Source of the DNA: Pectobacterium fontis
Lineage (GTDB): Bacteria > Pseudomonadota > Gammaproteobacteria > Enterobacterales > Enterobacteriaceae
Assembly (NCBI RefSeq): GCF_000803215.1
Contig: NZ_JSXC01000034.1
Coordinates: forward strand, 124,001 to 188,000
Length of the DNA stretch: 64,000 bases
Direction: 5' to 3'
The translations under genes were made by a program, and so were the position numbers. This document shows, piece after piece, positions 35,427 to 45,632 of this stretch. Position 1 is the stretch's first letter, and each line of letters starts with the position of its first letter. The notes beneath the pieces were generated by a model that saw only the letters and a program-made list of their open reading frames with translations, made no database searches and was not told the DNA's origin.

Positions 35427-36386
35427 ATGAGTCTGAATTTTCTTGATTTTGAGCAGCCGATTGCAGAGTTGGAAGCGAAAATTGACTCGCTGACCTCAGT
35501 CAGCCGTCAAGACGAAAAATTGGATATTAATCTGGACGAAGAAGTCCAGCGCCTGCGTGAGAAAAGCGTTGAATTGACGCGTAAAATCTTCGCCGACTTG
35601 GGTGCCTGGCAGGTGGCGCAATTAGCGCGCCATCCGCAACGTCCTTATACGCTTGATTACATTAAGCACATTTTTACCGACTTTGATGAGCTGGCGGGCG
35701 ATCGTGCCTATGCCGATGACAAAGCGATTGTCGGTGGGATTGCCCGTTTGGATGGACGTCCGGTGATGATCATTGGTCATCAAAAAGGCCGTGAAACCAA
35801 AGAAAAGATTCGCCGTAATTTCGGCATGCCTGCACCGGAAGGCTATCGCAAAGCGCTGCGCCTGATGGAAATGGCCGATCGTTTCAAGATGCCGATTATC
35901 ACCTTTATCGACACGCCGGGTGCTTATCCGGGCGTTGGCGCAGAAGAGCGCGGTCAGTCCGAAGCGATTGCGCGTAACCTGCGTGAAATGTCGACGCTGC
36001 GTGTACCCATCATCTGTACCGTTATCGGTGAGGGTGGTTCCGGTGGTGCGCTGGCTATCGGCGTGGGTGACAAGGTCAACATGTTGCAGTACAGCACCTA
36101 CTCGGTGATTTCACCGGAAGGCTGTGCGTCTATCCTGTGGAAGAGCGCGGATAAAGCGCCGCTGGCGGCGGAAGCAATGGGAATTATTGCCCCGCGTCTG
36201 AAAGAGCTGAAACTGATCGATACCGTGATCCCTGAACCTCTGGGTTCCGCGCACCGTAACGTTCCGGCGATGGCAGCGTCTCTGAAAGCACAACTGCTGG
36301 CCGACCTGCTCGATCTGGACGGCTTGACGGAAGAAGAATTGTTGAACCGCCGCTATCAGCGTTTGATGAATTACGGCTACTGCTGA
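35427..36386 (+). CDS. accA: Acetyl-CoA carboxylase carboxyltransferase alpha subunit
   Basis: Carboxyltransferase alpha subunit that with AccD makes malonyl-CoA. 319 residues; crotonase-fold block [32 protein letters not shown] and [14 protein letters not shown]. Starts 12 bases after dnaE. In E. coli ldcC follows accA; it is absent here. Confidence 0.97.
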   Translation: MSLNFLDFEQPIAELEAKIDSLTSVSRQDEKLDINLDEEVQRLREKSVELTRKIFADLGAWQVAQLARHPQRPYTLDYIKHIFTDFDELAGDRAYADDKAIVGGIARLDGRPVMIIGHQKGRETKEKIRRNFGMPAPEGYRKALRLMEMADRFKMPIITFIDTPGAYPGVGAEERGQSEAIARNLREMSTLRVPIICTVIGEGGSGGALAIGVGDKVNMLQYSTYSVISPEGCASILWKSADKAPLAAEAMGIIAPRLKELKLIDTVIPEPLGSAHRNVPAMAASLKAQLLADLLDLDGLTEEELLNRRYQRLMNYGYC

Positions 36387-36438
36387 TAAGGCCATTGCCT
36401 GATTGCTGTATTCTTAATCAGGCGATTCTGGCGTACTC

Positions 36439-36476
36439 TGAAAATCCGTTGTCAGGAATGACAGCGGATTTTTTGC
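36439..36476 (+). terminator. Terminator after accA
   Basis: AAATCCG-t-TGTCA-ggaa-TGACA-g-CGGATTTTTT, closing the long uppS-accA transcription run. Confidence 0.85.
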
Positions 36477-36492
36477 TATGAGGGTATAAATA

Positions 36493-36882
36493 ATGCTGAA
36501 ACTGCTCGATATCCATCACATTGCAATAATTGCCTCTGACTATGAGCGCAGCAAGGCGTTTTATTGTGATGTTCTGGGGTTTACCTTAGACAATGAGGTC
36601 TACCGTGAAGCACGGCAGTCGTGGAAAGGGGATCTCTCACTGAATGGGCGTTATACGATTGAGCTATTTTCTTTCCCTCAGCCACCCATGCGTGTCAGCC
36701 GCCCAGAGGCCTGCGGTCTGCGTCATCTGGCTTTTGCCGTATCCGATGTAGAGCAGGCCATCGCTTCGCTGGAACAGGCTGGCGTTGTCTGTGAACCTGT
36801 GCGGATCGATCCTGAAACGCAGCAGCGTTTTACTTTCTTCTCCGATCCTGACGACCTGCCCTTAGAACTGTATGAGATCTGA
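36493..36882 (+). CDS. yaeR: VOC-family glyoxalase-like protein YaeR
   Basis: 129-residue single vicinal-oxygen-chelate domain with metal ligands expected from IHHIAIIASDYERSK (His), RHLAFAVSDVE (His) and DLPLELYEI (Glu). Substrate unknown. It overlaps tilS by 11 bases, so the two are translationally coupled, as in E. coli. Confidence 0.9.
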   Translation: MLKLLDIHHIAIIASDYERSKAFYCDVLGFTLDNEVYREARQSWKGDLSLNGRYTIELFSFPQPPMRVSRPEACGLRHLAFAVSDVEQAIASLEQAGVVCEPVRIDPETQQRFTFFSDPDDLPLELYEI

Positions 36883-38224
36883 TATCGTGGACTGCACCGA
36901 AACTGATGATGGATTGCTCCAGACGATCGTAACGCAAACGGCTGGATGCGGCTCGATCTTGCTGGCCTACAGCGGCGGCCTGGATTCCAGCGTGTTACTG
37001 CATCTGCTGGTGGCGGTGCGTCAGCGTGCCGGGCTGACTATTCGCGCGGCTTACATCCATCACGGCTTAAACCCGCTGGCGGATAGCTGGGCTGAACACT
37101 GTCGTCAACAGTGTGAACGCTGGCAGGTGCCGTTTGCCGCGCTCACGGTAACGGTTGAATCGCAGCACGGGGGAATTGAAGCCGCCGCCAGAACCGCACG
37201 TTATCAGGCGTTGCACGCGCATCTGCAAGAAGGGGAAACCTTGCTGACGGCGCAGCATCTTGATGACCAGAGCGAAACCTTCTTACTGGCGCTTAAACGT
37301 GGCAGCGGGCCTGCCGGATTGTCTGCGATGGCGGCGCAAAGTATGTTGGGCCACAATCGGCTTGTGCGCCCGTTATTAGGGTTTTCTCGCCTCCAGTTGG
37401 AAGCGTATGCGCAACGACACCAGCTTCACTGGATTGAGGACGACAGCAATCAGGACGAGCGTTTCGACCGTAATTTTCTACGCCGCCAGATTTTACCGCG
37501 TTTGACGCAGCGCTGGCCGCATTTCCCCTCTGCCGTGGCACGTAGCGCCCAACTTTGTGCTGAACAGGAAAAATTGCTGGATGAGTTGTTAGAGGAATCA
37601 TTGCAGGCACTATGCCAGCCGGATGGCGCGTTGAGTATTGACGGCCTGACGCCGCTCAGTTCGGTACGTCGTTTTGCGCTACTGCGACGCTGGCTGGCGC
37701 AGCAAGGAGCGATGATGCCCGCGCGCGAGCAGCTACAACGACTCTGGGATGAGGTTGCGATGAGCCGTCAAGATGCGGAACCGGTATTGCAATTGAATCA
37801 GATGCAGATCCGTCGTTTTCGTGAGCACCTCTATTTGTTGCCGCTGATGACGTCGCTAAAAGAGTGCATTCTGCCGTGGCAACCGACGTCGTGCCCGTTA
37901 TCGCTTCCTGACAATCTGGGAACCCTATGGCTGGCAGAAAGTGGTATGGCAGTTCGCGCACCGGAAAACGGTGAAGCGGTGAGTATTCGCTTTTCGACTC
38001 GCGGAATGGTGCATATTATCGGCAGAGCACACGGGCGACACATCAAGAAACTCTGGCAGGAGCTAGGCGTTCCGCCCTGGTGGCGCGACCGTACGCCGCT
38101 GGTGTTCTACAATGAACAATTGATTGCGGCCGTGGGACGATTTGTTACGCGGGAAGGGCAAGTGAAAGAAAGCGAGCCAGTGTGGCACATTAGTTGGGAA
38201 AACGGAGGAATCAGGCCGAAATAA
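36872..38224 (+). CDS. tilS: tRNA(Ile)-lysidine synthase TilS
   Basis: Converts C34 of tRNA-Ile(CAU) to lysidine. N-type ATP pyrophosphatase with the PP-loop SGGLDSS at residues 34-40, the block TAQHLDDQSETFLLALKRGSGPAGL (split over residues 130-154), and the TilS C-terminal domain GVPPWWRDRTPLVFYN. 450 residues, slightly longer than the E. coli enzyme at the N-terminus. Confidence 0.95.
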   Translation: MRSDIVDCTETDDGLLQTIVTQTAGCGSILLAYSGGLDSSVLLHLLVAVRQRAGLTIRAAYIHHGLNPLADSWAEHCRQQCERWQVPFAALTVTVESQHGGIEAAARTARYQALHAHLQEGETLLTAQHLDDQSETFLLALKRGSGPAGLSAMAAQSMLGHNRLVRPLLGFSRLQLEAYAQRHQLHWIEDDSNQDERFDRNFLRRQILPRLTQRWPHFPSAVARSAQLCAEQEKLLDELLEESLQALCQPDGALSIDGLTPLSSVRRFALLRRWLAQQGAMMPAREQLQRLWDEVAMSRQDAEPVLQLNQMQIRRFREHLYLLPLMTSLKECILPWQPTSCPLSLPDNLGTLWLAESGMAVRAPENGEAVSIRFSTRGMVHIIGRAHGRHIKKLWQELGVPPWWRDRTPLVFYNEQLIAAVGRFVTREGQVKESEPVWHISWENGGIRPK

Positions 38225-38252
38225 AAAACGGACAACTTGCATTGTCCGTTTT
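38223..38252. terminator. Terminator between tilS and rof
   Basis: AAACGGACAA-cttgca-TTGTCCGTTTT, symmetrical, usable by both convergent genes. Confidence 0.8.
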
Positions 38253-38297
38253 GGCGGCATTGTTCAGAGTTTGCCGCTAGATAAAAACCGAAGCCAG

Positions 38298-38558
38298 TCA
38301 GGATTCGCTGACGACGACTTTACCTATCTCAGGGTGACTGAAACTCACAATATGGTCGAGGCGCAGTTCTCGCGTTGCACCGGAGGCTTCAATCACCAGA
38401 TATTCGACCTGCTTGCGTGAGATCATGTCACTGGCTTTACCGGTTATCACTTCACCATTGCGCAGTTCCAGCGTCAGCGTCAGATTCTGCTGACAGGTGG
38501 CTTCCAGGCTGTCGTAATCATCACAGTTGATGGGTTGATATTCATTACTCATTGACAT
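38298..38558 (-). CDS. rof: Rho-binding antiterminator Rof
   Basis: Small Sm-like protein (YaeO) that binds Rho and inhibits Rho-dependent termination. Family core [17 protein letters not shown] and [19 protein letters not shown]. ATGs at 38564, 38558 and 38552 are all in frame; GGTGAG is 5 bases before 38558, which gives 86 residues. Overlaps the end of yaeP by about 14 bases. Confidence 0.92.
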   Translation of the reverse strand: MSMSNEYQPINCDDYDSLEATCQQNLTLTLELRNGEVITGKASDMISRKQVEYLVIEASGATRELRLDHIVSFSHPEIGKVVVSES

Positions 38559-38745
38559 AATCACTCACCAATAAGTTAGCGGCGGCAAAAGCGGCCTGTT
38601 CCCTGACGGAGGATGGCACTGCATCGTTCGCGGCAATGCCATCCAGGGTTTTCAAAACACAACCCAGCGAATCGGGTATATAGCCCAGATCGCCACTGGC
38701 GATCTCTGCGTATAAGCGACGTACTAATTCACAGTATTCTTGCAC
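38545..38745 (-). CDS. yaeP: YaeP family protein
   Basis: Small conserved protein (UPF0253) of unknown function with the block [19 protein letters not shown] and C-terminus [11 protein letters not shown]. The frame opens at 38784, but GGGAGG lies 5 bases before a GTG at 38743-38745 that gives 66 residues, the exact E. coli length. yaeP-rof overlap as in E. coli. Confidence 0.9.
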   Translation of the reverse strand: MQEYCELVRRLYAEIASGDLGYIPDSLGCVLKTLDGIAANDAVPSSVREQAAFAAANLLVSDYVNE

Positions 38746-38984
38746 TATATCCTCCCTTAAAAGCTTAGCTTGGTAGATATTCATGCATCATCACCGGTTG
38801 CGGTGCGCGATGTTGTAAGCCTACGAAGATAAACTCTATTGATCAAACCGACTATAGCATAGGCACTAGCAGGATATCAGCAGTCGTTAGAGGCCTAATC
38901 TATCGGTTACGTGGCAGATATCACCTTTACTGTGAGGATGGCGCTAACTCAAGTAAACTAAAAGGAATAACAACGAGGTTACTG

Positions 38985-39539
38985 ATGGCATTAAAAGCAA
39001 CGGTTTACAAAGCAGCAATCAATATTGCCGACATGGATCGGAATTTTTTTCACGACGCGAACCTGACCATCGCACAACATCCCTCTGAAACGGAACAGCG
39101 CATGATGCTGCGACTTTTAGCGTGGATCTGTCATGCCGATGAAAATCTGCGCTTCACCAAAGGACTCAGTGCCGATGACGAGCCGGAAATCTGGCTGCGT
39201 AACGATACGATGGAGCTGGAACTGTGGATTGAGTTAGGCCTGCCGGATGAAAAACGGCTTAAGAAAGCCTGTAACCAGTCCCGTTCAGTGGTGCTGTATG
39301 CCTACAGCGATCGGGCGGCGCAGGTATGGTGGAATGCGATATCAGATAAGGTTTCTGGGTACAAGAATCTGGCTATTCGTTTTTTGGATGACAATCAACT
39401 GACGCAACTTGCCGGCCTGGCTCAACGCACGATGGTATTGCAGGCGACGATACAGGAAGGCACGATCTGGTTATCTGACGATAAGAATAGTCTGGAAATG
39501 GCGTTTTCTGAGTGGAAGATGCCTCAAACTCATAGATGA
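38985..39539 (+). CDS. yaeQ: YaeQ family protein
   Basis: 184-residue cytoplasmic protein with a PD-(D/E)XK nuclease-like fold (DUF1512/YaeQ); YaeQ was once reported as an RfaH suppressor but its function is not settled. Seen: [33 protein letters not shown]. The family's usual downstream partner arfB is not present; nlpE follows after 68 bases. Confidence 0.9.
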   Translation: MALKATVYKAAINIADMDRNFFHDANLTIAQHPSETEQRMMLRLLAWICHADENLRFTKGLSADDEPEIWLRNDTMELELWIELGLPDEKRLKKACNQSRSVVLYAYSDRAAQVWWNAISDKVSGYKNLAIRFLDDNQLTQLAGLAQRTMVLQATIQEGTIWLSDDKNSLEMAFSEWKMPQTHR

Positions 39540-39607
39540 TAACAGACTGGACACGTTCTGGCGCTGAGTAAGAACGATAAAAACAGGGCAGAGACAGCAG
39601 GAAAAGC

Positions 39608-40297
39608 ATGATGAAAAAACTGGCTATCGGTGTGCTGTTGATGGCAGGGATTGTAGGGTTGATTGGGTGTCATACCCGCTCACAAGTTCAGGAAGAACCG
39701 CTGAAACCTATGGCGCAAAGCTATCGTGGCATTCTACCCTGTGCGGATTGTGAAGGCATTGATGCGTCACTGTTTTTAGAAAAAGATGGGACGTTCATTC
39801 TGCATAAGCAGTATAAGACGACGCAACCTGGAGAGACCGTTTTTTCCTACTATGGTCAATGGCGTCGTACGGCGGATAAACTGGTGCTGACGGAACGCTC
39901 AGGAGAAAAACATTACTTCCGTCCGATTGATAAAGGTCTTGAGTTGTTGGATGAGCAAGGGGGGCCAATCAATACCTCTCTTCCTCATCAACTGACCGCC
40001 ACTGAACAGCCTTTGCCAGAAACGCCAATGTTGATGAAGGGGATGTACCGCTATATGGCGGATGTGGCCACTTTTTCTGACTGCGCCACAGGGAAAACCT
40101 TCGTAATGGAGGGCGGTGCCGAGCTGGAAAGGCAATATTTTCGTGTGAGAAGTACCGCTGGTGAAGCGGTGTTACTTCTTCTCCCTGCCCATTTTGCTCT
40201 TGTTCCGTCAATGGAAGAAGGGGAGAGGGTTACCGCAGTGGTCTCTGATAGCCGTAATAATGCTTTGATGACCAGAGGGCTTGACTGTGATTCGTAG
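39608..40297 (+). CDS. nlpE: Envelope stress lipoprotein NlpE (CutF)
   Basis: Outer-membrane lipoprotein that activates the Cpx response on surface contact or lipoprotein trafficking defects. Type II signal peptide with lipobox GLIGC (cysteine about residue 21). The CXXC motif sits in LPCADCEGIDASLF, and the second cysteine pair is represented by FSDCATGK and the C-terminal GLDCDS. 229 residues, slightly shorter than the E. coli protein. Confidence 0.93.
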   Translation: MMKKLAIGVLLMAGIVGLIGCHTRSQVQEEPLKPMAQSYRGILPCADCEGIDASLFLEKDGTFILHKQYKTTQPGETVFSYYGQWRRTADKLVLTERSGEKHYFRPIDKGLELLDEQGGPINTSLPHQLTATEQPLPETPMLMKGMYRYMADVATFSDCATGKTFVMEGGAELERQYFRVRSTAGEAVLLLLPAHFALVPSMEEGERVTAVVSDSRNNALMTRGLDCDS

Positions 40298-40317
40298 TTG
40301 CATAATGTCGAATTAAA

Positions 40318-40347
40318 TGAAAGGCACTGATTCCCAGTGCCTTTTTT
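40318..40347. terminator. Bidirectional terminator between nlpE and mutS
   Basis: AAAGGCACTG-attc-CAGTGCCTTTTTT between convergent genes. Confidence 0.85.
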
Positions 40348-40361
40348 GCATCCGCTACAAG

Positions 40362-42926
40362 CTAAAGCATTTTCTTTAGTTGATACAACCAGTCCAGTGC
40401 CTGACGCGGTGTGAGCGTATCAGGATCGATGGCTTCCAGCGCTTCAATGGCCGGTGACGGTTCATCATTGCTCAGTAGCGCCAACTGCGCGCCGTCGATA
40501 TGGCTGGATGACGCATTATTCGATAGCGTTTCCAGTTCTTTCAATTTCTGGCGTGCGCGCTTAATCACGTCTTTCGGTACGCCAGCCAAAGCGGCGACGG
40601 CAAGCCCGTAACTCTTGCTGGCGGCACCATCCTGTACGCTGTGCATAAAGGCGATGGTATCGCCGTGTTCGCGCGCATCTAAATGGACATTCACCACACC
40701 TTCCATTTTTTCTGGCAGCGTGGTGAGTTCAAAGTAGTGTGTGGCGAATAGCGTCATCGCTTTGATGCGGTTTGCCAGATTTTCGGCGCAGGCCCACGCC
40801 AGCGACAGGCCATCATAGGTTGAGGTGCCGCGCCCGATTTCGTCCATCAATACCAGACTGTTTTCTGTAGCGTTATGCAAAATATTTGCCGTTTCCGTCA
40901 TTTCCACCATGAAGGTGGAGCGGCCAGACGCTAAATCGTCTGCTGCACCCACTCGGGTGAAAATGCGATCAATCGGGCCAATAACCGCCTGATCCGCAGG
41001 CACAAAGCAGCCGATGTGCGCCATCAGCACAATCAGTGCAGCCTGACGCATATAAGTACTTTTACCGCCCATGTTGGGGCCGGTGATAATCAGCATGCGA
41101 CGCTGTGGCGACAGCGCCAGCGGGTTAGAGATAAACGGCTCACGCAGCACCTGTTCGACGACAGGGTGACGACCGCCGGTGATTTTGATACCGGGTTTAT
41201 CGCTCAGCGTCGGGCAGACGTAATTCAGCGTATCGGCACGCTCGGCCAGATTCGTCAGGACATCCAGTTCGGCTAACGCGGCTGCACTTTGCTGAAGCTC
41301 CGCCAAATGAGGCAGCAGCAGGTCGAAAAGTTCATCATAGAGTGCCTTTTCCAGCGCCAGCGCCTTGCCTTTCGAGGTCAGAACTTTGTCTTCGTACTCT
41401 TTCAACTCAGGGATGATATAGCGTTCGGCATTTTTCAGCGTCTGGCGGCGTACATAGTGAATCGGCACCAGATGGCTTTGACCCCGGCTAACCTGAATGT
41501 AATAGCCGTGTACGCCATTGAAGCCGACTTTCAGCGTATCCAGCCCCAGCTTTTCACGTTCGCGAATTTCCAGACGGTCCAAATAATCGCTGGCACCGTC
41601 AGCCAGCGCGCGCCATTCATCCAGCTCTGCATGGTAGCCCGGTGCAATCACGCCACCATCACGTACCAGCACGGGTGGTGCTTCGACCATGGCGCGCTCC
41701 AGTAAATCGCGCAATTCATCAAATTGTCCAACCAAGCTGACCAGACGACGGACTGAATCCGTTTCCAGCGGTGCAAGCTGTTCACGAATAGCGGGAAATT
41801 GCTGGAAAGCATGGCGCATACGTGCCAGATCGCGCGGGCGCGCCGTGCGCAACGCAAGCCGTGCCAGAATACGTTCTAAATCGCCGACTTGTCGCAGAGA
41901 GGGTTGTAGATCGGGAGCAATGTCCCGCAATGCGCTGATAGCCTGCTGACGCTGCCTGAGTGTATCTGTATCGCGGCTGGGCATGTGTATCCAGCGCTTC
42001 AGCATGCGGCTGCCCATTGCCGTCACGGTACAGTCCAGCACCGCAGCCAACGTATTTTCCACACCACCGGATAGATTCTGCGTCAGTTCAAGGTTACGGC
42101 GGGTAGCCGCATCCATGATGATACCGTCCTGCTGGCGCTCCATCGTTATTCCGCGAATGTGCGGCAGCGACGTGCGCTGCGTGTCTTTTGCGTATTGCAG
42201 CAAACATCCGGCGGCTCGCAGCGCGAGCTGTGCCTGCTCTACACCGAAACCGGTCAGATCGCGGGTGCCGAATTGCAGGTTGAGCTGCTGACGTGCGGTA
42301 TCGGGTTCAAATTCCCACAGTGGGCGACGACGCAGCCCATGACGATTTTCGATCAAATCCATAGACTCAAAGGATTCAGGATAAAGCAATTCTGCCGGGT
42401 TGGTACGCTGCAATTCGGCCGCCATGGTTTCCCTATCGGCAGGCTCGCTCACGCGAAAGCGTCCAGAACTGATATCTAAGGTGGCATAACCGAATCCCCG
42501 GCTGTCCTGCCAGAGCGCGGCGAGCAGGTTATCCTGTTTCTCCTGCAATAGTGCTTCGTCGCTGATGGTTCCCGGCGTGACGATGCGTACCACTTTACGC
42601 TCTACAGGCCCTTTGCTGGTGGCGGGATCGCCGATTTGCTCACAGATAGCAACGGATTCGCCCATTTGCACCAGTCTGGCAAGGTAGTTCTCCACGGCAT
42701 GATGAGGAACGCCCGCCATCGGTATTGGTTCCCCAGCGGAAGCGCCGCGCTTTGTCAGCGAAATATCCAGTAATTGAGAAGCCCGCTTGGCATCGTCATA
42801 GAACAGTTCGTAAAAATCGCCCATGCGGTAAAACAGCAGAATTTCTGGATGTTCAGCCTTTAGCCTAAAGTACTGTTGCATCATCGGCGTATGGGCGGTG
42901 AAGTCCTTCTCTGTGGCTTCATTCAT
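40362..42926 (-). CDS. mutS: DNA mismatch repair protein MutS
   Basis: Mismatch-recognition ATPase. 854 residues. The mismatch-wedging motif FYE is at residues 38-40 ([10 protein letters not shown]). The Walker A is in [16 protein letters not shown] (about residue 615), with [12 protein letters not shown] as Walker B. A C-terminal tetramerisation tail [17 protein letters not shown] is present. The gene is intact, but its first 18 codons and its 5' flank are part of a 651-bp direct repeat and abut an integrase remnant (see separate entries). The coding start may therefore have been supplied by an integrating element. Confidence 0.97.
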   Translation of the reverse strand: MNEATEKDFTAHTPMMQQYFRLKAEHPEILLFYRMGDFYELFYDDAKRASQLLDISLTKRGASAGEPIPMAGVPHHAVENYLARLVQMGESVAICEQIGDPATSKGPVERKVVRIVTPGTISDEALLQEKQDNLLAALWQDSRGFGYATLDISSGRFRVSEPADRETMAAELQRTNPAELLYPESFESMDLIENRHGLRRRPLWEFEPDTARQQLNLQFGTRDLTGFGVEQAQLALRAAGCLLQYAKDTQRTSLPHIRGITMERQQDGIIMDAATRRNLELTQNLSGGVENTLAAVLDCTVTAMGSRMLKRWIHMPSRDTDTLRQRQQAISALRDIAPDLQPSLRQVGDLERILARLALRTARPRDLARMRHAFQQFPAIREQLAPLETDSVRRLVSLVGQFDELRDLLERAMVEAPPVLVRDGGVIAPGYHAELDEWRALADGASDYLDRLEIREREKLGLDTLKVGFNGVHGYYIQVSRGQSHLVPIHYVRRQTLKNAERYIIPELKEYEDKVLTSKGKALALEKALYDELFDLLLPHLAELQQSAAALAELDVLTNLAERADTLNYVCPTLSDKPGIKITGGRHPVVEQVLREPFISNPLALSPQRRMLIITGPNMGGKSTYMRQAALIVLMAHIGCFVPADQAVIGPIDRIFTRVGAADDLASGRSTFMVEMTETANILHNATENSLVLMDEIGRGTSTYDGLSLAWACAENLANRIKAMTLFATHYFELTTLPEKMEGVVNVHLDAREHGDTIAFMHSVQDGAASKSYGLAVAALAGVPKDVIKRARQKLKELETLSNNASSSHIDGAQLALLSNDEPSPAIEALEAIDPDTLTPRQALDWLYQLKKML

Positions 42927-43521
42927 ATTGATTTTACTCAGTTTTTACTCTATCTGTTAGCTCAGGTGACCGCGTGTAAAACCGTCAAAAACTCACCTAA
43001 ACCCATAAATTTGTATACTAATAAGATGCGTTACACATCCAGTCTGGCTGGTTATACATTAAGATTGCATCGATAAAAATGACACTCAATCCGCCTATTA
43101 TAATCAATAAGTTATCGATTGATGTGAAGCCTGCCTTCGATCCCGAAGGGCGTGTCATCTATGTTCCTAACCCAGCACGAAAGCCCTATCTTATCACCGA
43201 TAATTACCGTGATTAACCCGCAGGTTTTGGGGTAAAAATCAGCGGCACAAAAAAAAACTATATCATCCAGCGCCGTGTGGATTCCGGTCAACGAACAGCA
43301 ACCGGAGGAAAAGCACCACAGGACGTTATCAGAGCCACGATTGGAAATGTATCTGATTTTGCCACTATCGATCAGGCACGCGAAACGGCTCGCAACTTTG
43401 CTCAGACGATGAAACAAACGAAGCGCAGCCCGAATGCTATCAGAAAAGAAATCAACGTTGCCGAACTGACGATGAGTGAAGTGTTCGCCCAATACCGTAA
43501 TCACCTGCTTGGCAGAACCAA
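42871..43521. repeat. Direct repeat copy 1: mutS 5' end, flank and integrase start
   Basis: About 651 bp nearly identical to 47512-48163, with scattered substitutions and one 1-base indel near 43020. It covers codons 1-18 of mutS, the 150-bp mutS/integrase divergent region and the first ~440 bp of the integrase pseudogene. Interpreted as an integration-site repeat. Confidence 0.9.
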
Positions 43522-43903
43522 ACCTGCCAAACCCAATACGCTTAATGTGCCGAACAAAGCCGAAAACCGTTTGAAAGAATGGGAAAACCTGCGGGTAAAA
43601 GACCTGTCGGGTAATGAGATTTTGCGTAAGTTTGATGAGATTGCGTCAAGAGCCAGAACAGCCGCTGAACAAACTTTTCGCTGGGCGAATGTTTCTGTCC
43701 AACATGCCATCGAAATCGAAGCGATTAATGCCCAGACACAACAACGTCAACCGTCTCTGACCTATAATCCCTTTACTATCCTGAAAGTGCAGAAAAAATA
43801 CCGCACTCGCACAGAACTGGAAGACAGTTATCGGGCAAAAGGGGTGAGAAACCCGTTATCACCCAAAGATACGCTGGGACGCTTTCTGACGGCATTACAC
43901 TGA
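43079..43903 (+). pseudogene. Tyrosine-recombinase integrase remnant, copy 1
   Basis: Divergent from mutS. The frame from the ATG at 43079 reads MTLNPPIIINKLSIDVKPAF, then meets an in-frame TAA at 43214-43216 and continues in the same frame as PAGFGVKISGTKKNYIIQRR, the arm-binding domain typical of phage/island integrases. A core-binding (SAM-like) domain follows (MSEVFAQYRNHLLG..., RLKEWENLRVKDLSG). It ends at LTALH where the IS3-family element begins, so the catalytic domain (R..HxxR..Y) is missing. Non-functional as it stands. Confidence 0.85.
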
Positions 43904-43930
43904 TCCTACCCACGTAATGTGGACACAGCC

Positions 43931-44785
43931 CTAAGCGAGGTTCTGGTTTTCAAACTGTTCCGGGCTGAGACCGCCGCATGCACTGTGGCGACGCCAACGA
44001 TTGTAATCACACTCGATATAATTAAACACCGCCGTTCGCATTATTTCACGGCTGGCAAAGGACTCTCCGTGGATACATTCCACTTTCAGGGAGTGGAAAA
44101 AGCTTTCCGCACAGGCATTGTCGTAACAACATCCCTTCGCGCTCATACTCCCTCGCAGATTATGGCTTTTCAGCATGGACTGATAATCTGCTGAACAGTA
44201 CTGGCCACCGCGATCGGTGTGAACAACCACGTTTTGAGGCCGTTTTCGTCGCCAGAGCGCCATGTGCAGGGCATTACAGGCCAGCGCAGCCGTCATTCTC
44301 GATGACATCGACCAGCCGACAACAGCACGCGACCACAGGTCAATCACCACCGCCAGATACAGCCAGCCTTCATCTGTACGTAATTAATTGATATCTCCTG
44401 CCCATTTTTGATTCGGGCCGCTGGCGATAAAGTCTCGCTTCAGCAGATTTTCAGACACTGGCAGGCCGTGCTCCCGGCAGCTGACCGGACTGAACTTTCG
44501 CGCGGCTTTTGCCCGCAGCCCCTGACGGCGTAGACTGGCAGCAATGGTTTTCACGTTATAGTCCGGTAGCTCATCAGCCAGTCGTGGGGCACCGTACCAC
44601 TGTTTGGCGTGATTGAATGCCTTGCTGACGGCATCATCGCAGACAAGCCGGAACCGCTGACGCGAGTTGACCTGATGACGGCGAGACCGCCAAACATACC
44701 AACCGCTGCGGGCAACCTGAAACACCCGACACATGGCTTTGATACTGAACTCAGCCCGATGTTGTTCGATAAAGACATACTTCAT
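43931..44785 (-). pseudogene. IS3-family transposase OrfB (DDE), broken
   Basis: N-terminal part [20 protein letters not shown] to [11 protein letters not shown], in-frame TAA at 44384-44386, then the same frame resumes [19 protein letters not shown]. The DDE residues are visible: WAGDI (first D), [10 protein letters not shown] (second D), [12 protein letters not shown] (E). Normal members read [13 protein letters not shown] here, so one or two substitutions created the stop. Confidence 0.88.
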
Positions 44786-44786
44786 T

Positions 44787-45075
44787 TCAGGCGCTTTGCA
44801 AAGTATGTCGCGGCCTTTTGGAGAATGGCCAACTCTTCATCCCTCTCCGCCAGTTAGCGCTTGAGGCGGGCAATCTCTGCTGCCTGTTCACTCTCTCGCT
44901 CAGAGGAAATTGTCTTGCTCTGCTGCTTGCTACGCCAGTTATAGAGCTGGGATTCGTACAGACTGAGTTCACGGGCAGCAACACCGATACGCTCTGCAAG
45001 CTTCAGGGCTTCGCTGCGAAATTCAGGCGTATGTTGCTTACGTGGTTTTTTACTGGTTGATACGGATTTCGTCAT
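44787..45075 (-). pseudogene. IS3-family transposase OrfA, broken
   Basis: Starts MTKSVSTSKKPRKQHTPEFR with the helix-turn-helix ERIGVAARELSLYESQLYNW and a leucine-zipper-like end. An in-frame TAA at 44854-44856 replaces the usual glutamine in [13 protein letters not shown]; the frame then continues [20 protein letters not shown]. The stretch before ARELS also looks shorter than usual. Confidence 0.8.
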
Positions 45076-45194
45076 GAGTCACCTCTGGTAGAGAGTTTAC
45101 TCACTTAGTCGCGTGTCCACTATTGGCGGGTAAGATCATTGCACTACCTTTCAGGGGTGAAACGGGTGATGAGTGTAATGTGCTTTTGTGATAT

Positions 45195-45238
45195 TGTACG
45201 TACCTATAAAATCCAGCATAGTTAAAAAGGTACGTACA
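45195..45238. promoter_or_regulatory. Inverted-repeat operator before the RHH gene
   Basis: TGTACGTACC (45195-45204) and its exact reverse complement GGTACGTACA (45229-45238) flank 24 bases. Each half contains the 8-bp palindrome GTACGTAC, and the second half overlaps the start codon of the small DNA-binding protein. Likely autoregulatory. Confidence 0.65.
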
Positions 45239-45432
45239 TGTCAACGATAAAACGTGATACGAAGAAATCTTCATCAACAGGTAAATCACCGACTTTTCAG
45301 ATCCGGATTTCACCTGAGTTACGCGAACAGCTAGATGAAGTTGTTGCAAAAAAGGGTGTTAGCCTTGGGAACTGGTTCAAAGAGCTTGCCCGTGAGGAAT
45401 TGAGAAATCAGGGGATTGAGCCGAAGGGCTAA
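45238..45432 (+). CDS. Small ribbon-helix-helix (Arc/CopG-like) protein
   Basis: 64 residues: a charged, Ser/Thr/Lys-rich N-terminal arm, then TFQIRISPELREQLDEVVAKKGVSLGNWFKELAREELR, which fits a ribbon-helix-helix fold (beta strand, helix, SLGNW turn, helix). Such proteins are antitoxins, plasmid/phage repressors or Arc-like regulators. No toxin partner is adjacent. The operator-like inverted repeat at its start supports DNA binding. Confidence 0.7.
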   Translation: MSTIKRDTKKSSSTGKSPTFQIRISPELREQLDEVVAKKGVSLGNWFKELAREELRNQGIEPKG

Positions 45433-45632
45433 TGTTTGGCTGATTGATACTCGTTTTGCTTATTGATTTACTGAAATCATTCCGGTCTGGAGAATGAACT
45501 AAAAAGCCGAAAATTTAATATTGGTTCAATGATTATCAGTGTAGTTATTATAAAAGCAATTATGGTATGATGAAATGCGATGTGATAAATATGAAATTTT
45601 CTTGGATAGATTTTAACGATAAGGAATAATCG

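Larger units (their letters stand above)
43901..45138 (-). mobile_element. Decayed IS3-family insertion sequence
   Basis: 1238 bp bounded by imperfect inverted repeats: left TGATCCTACCCACGTAATGT, right (reverse complement) TGATCTTACCCGCCAATAGT, both continuing into GTGGACAC. It contains orfA and orfB on the minus strand in the IS3 arrangement, both broken by in-frame stops. No clear target-site duplication was seen. It truncates integrase copy 1, whose 3' part is not found on the far side, which suggests a deletion next to the IS. Confidence 0.88.

Noticed and set aside
43205-43225. Frameshift in the integrase copies
   Set aside because: Codon counting shows that the sequence before and after the stop is in one frame (43079 and 43220 have the same phase), so it is a nonsense codon and not a frameshift.
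43919-44194. Plus-strand ORF within the IS element
   Set aside because: Antisense shadow of the transposase gene, whose DDE motifs are on the minus strand.
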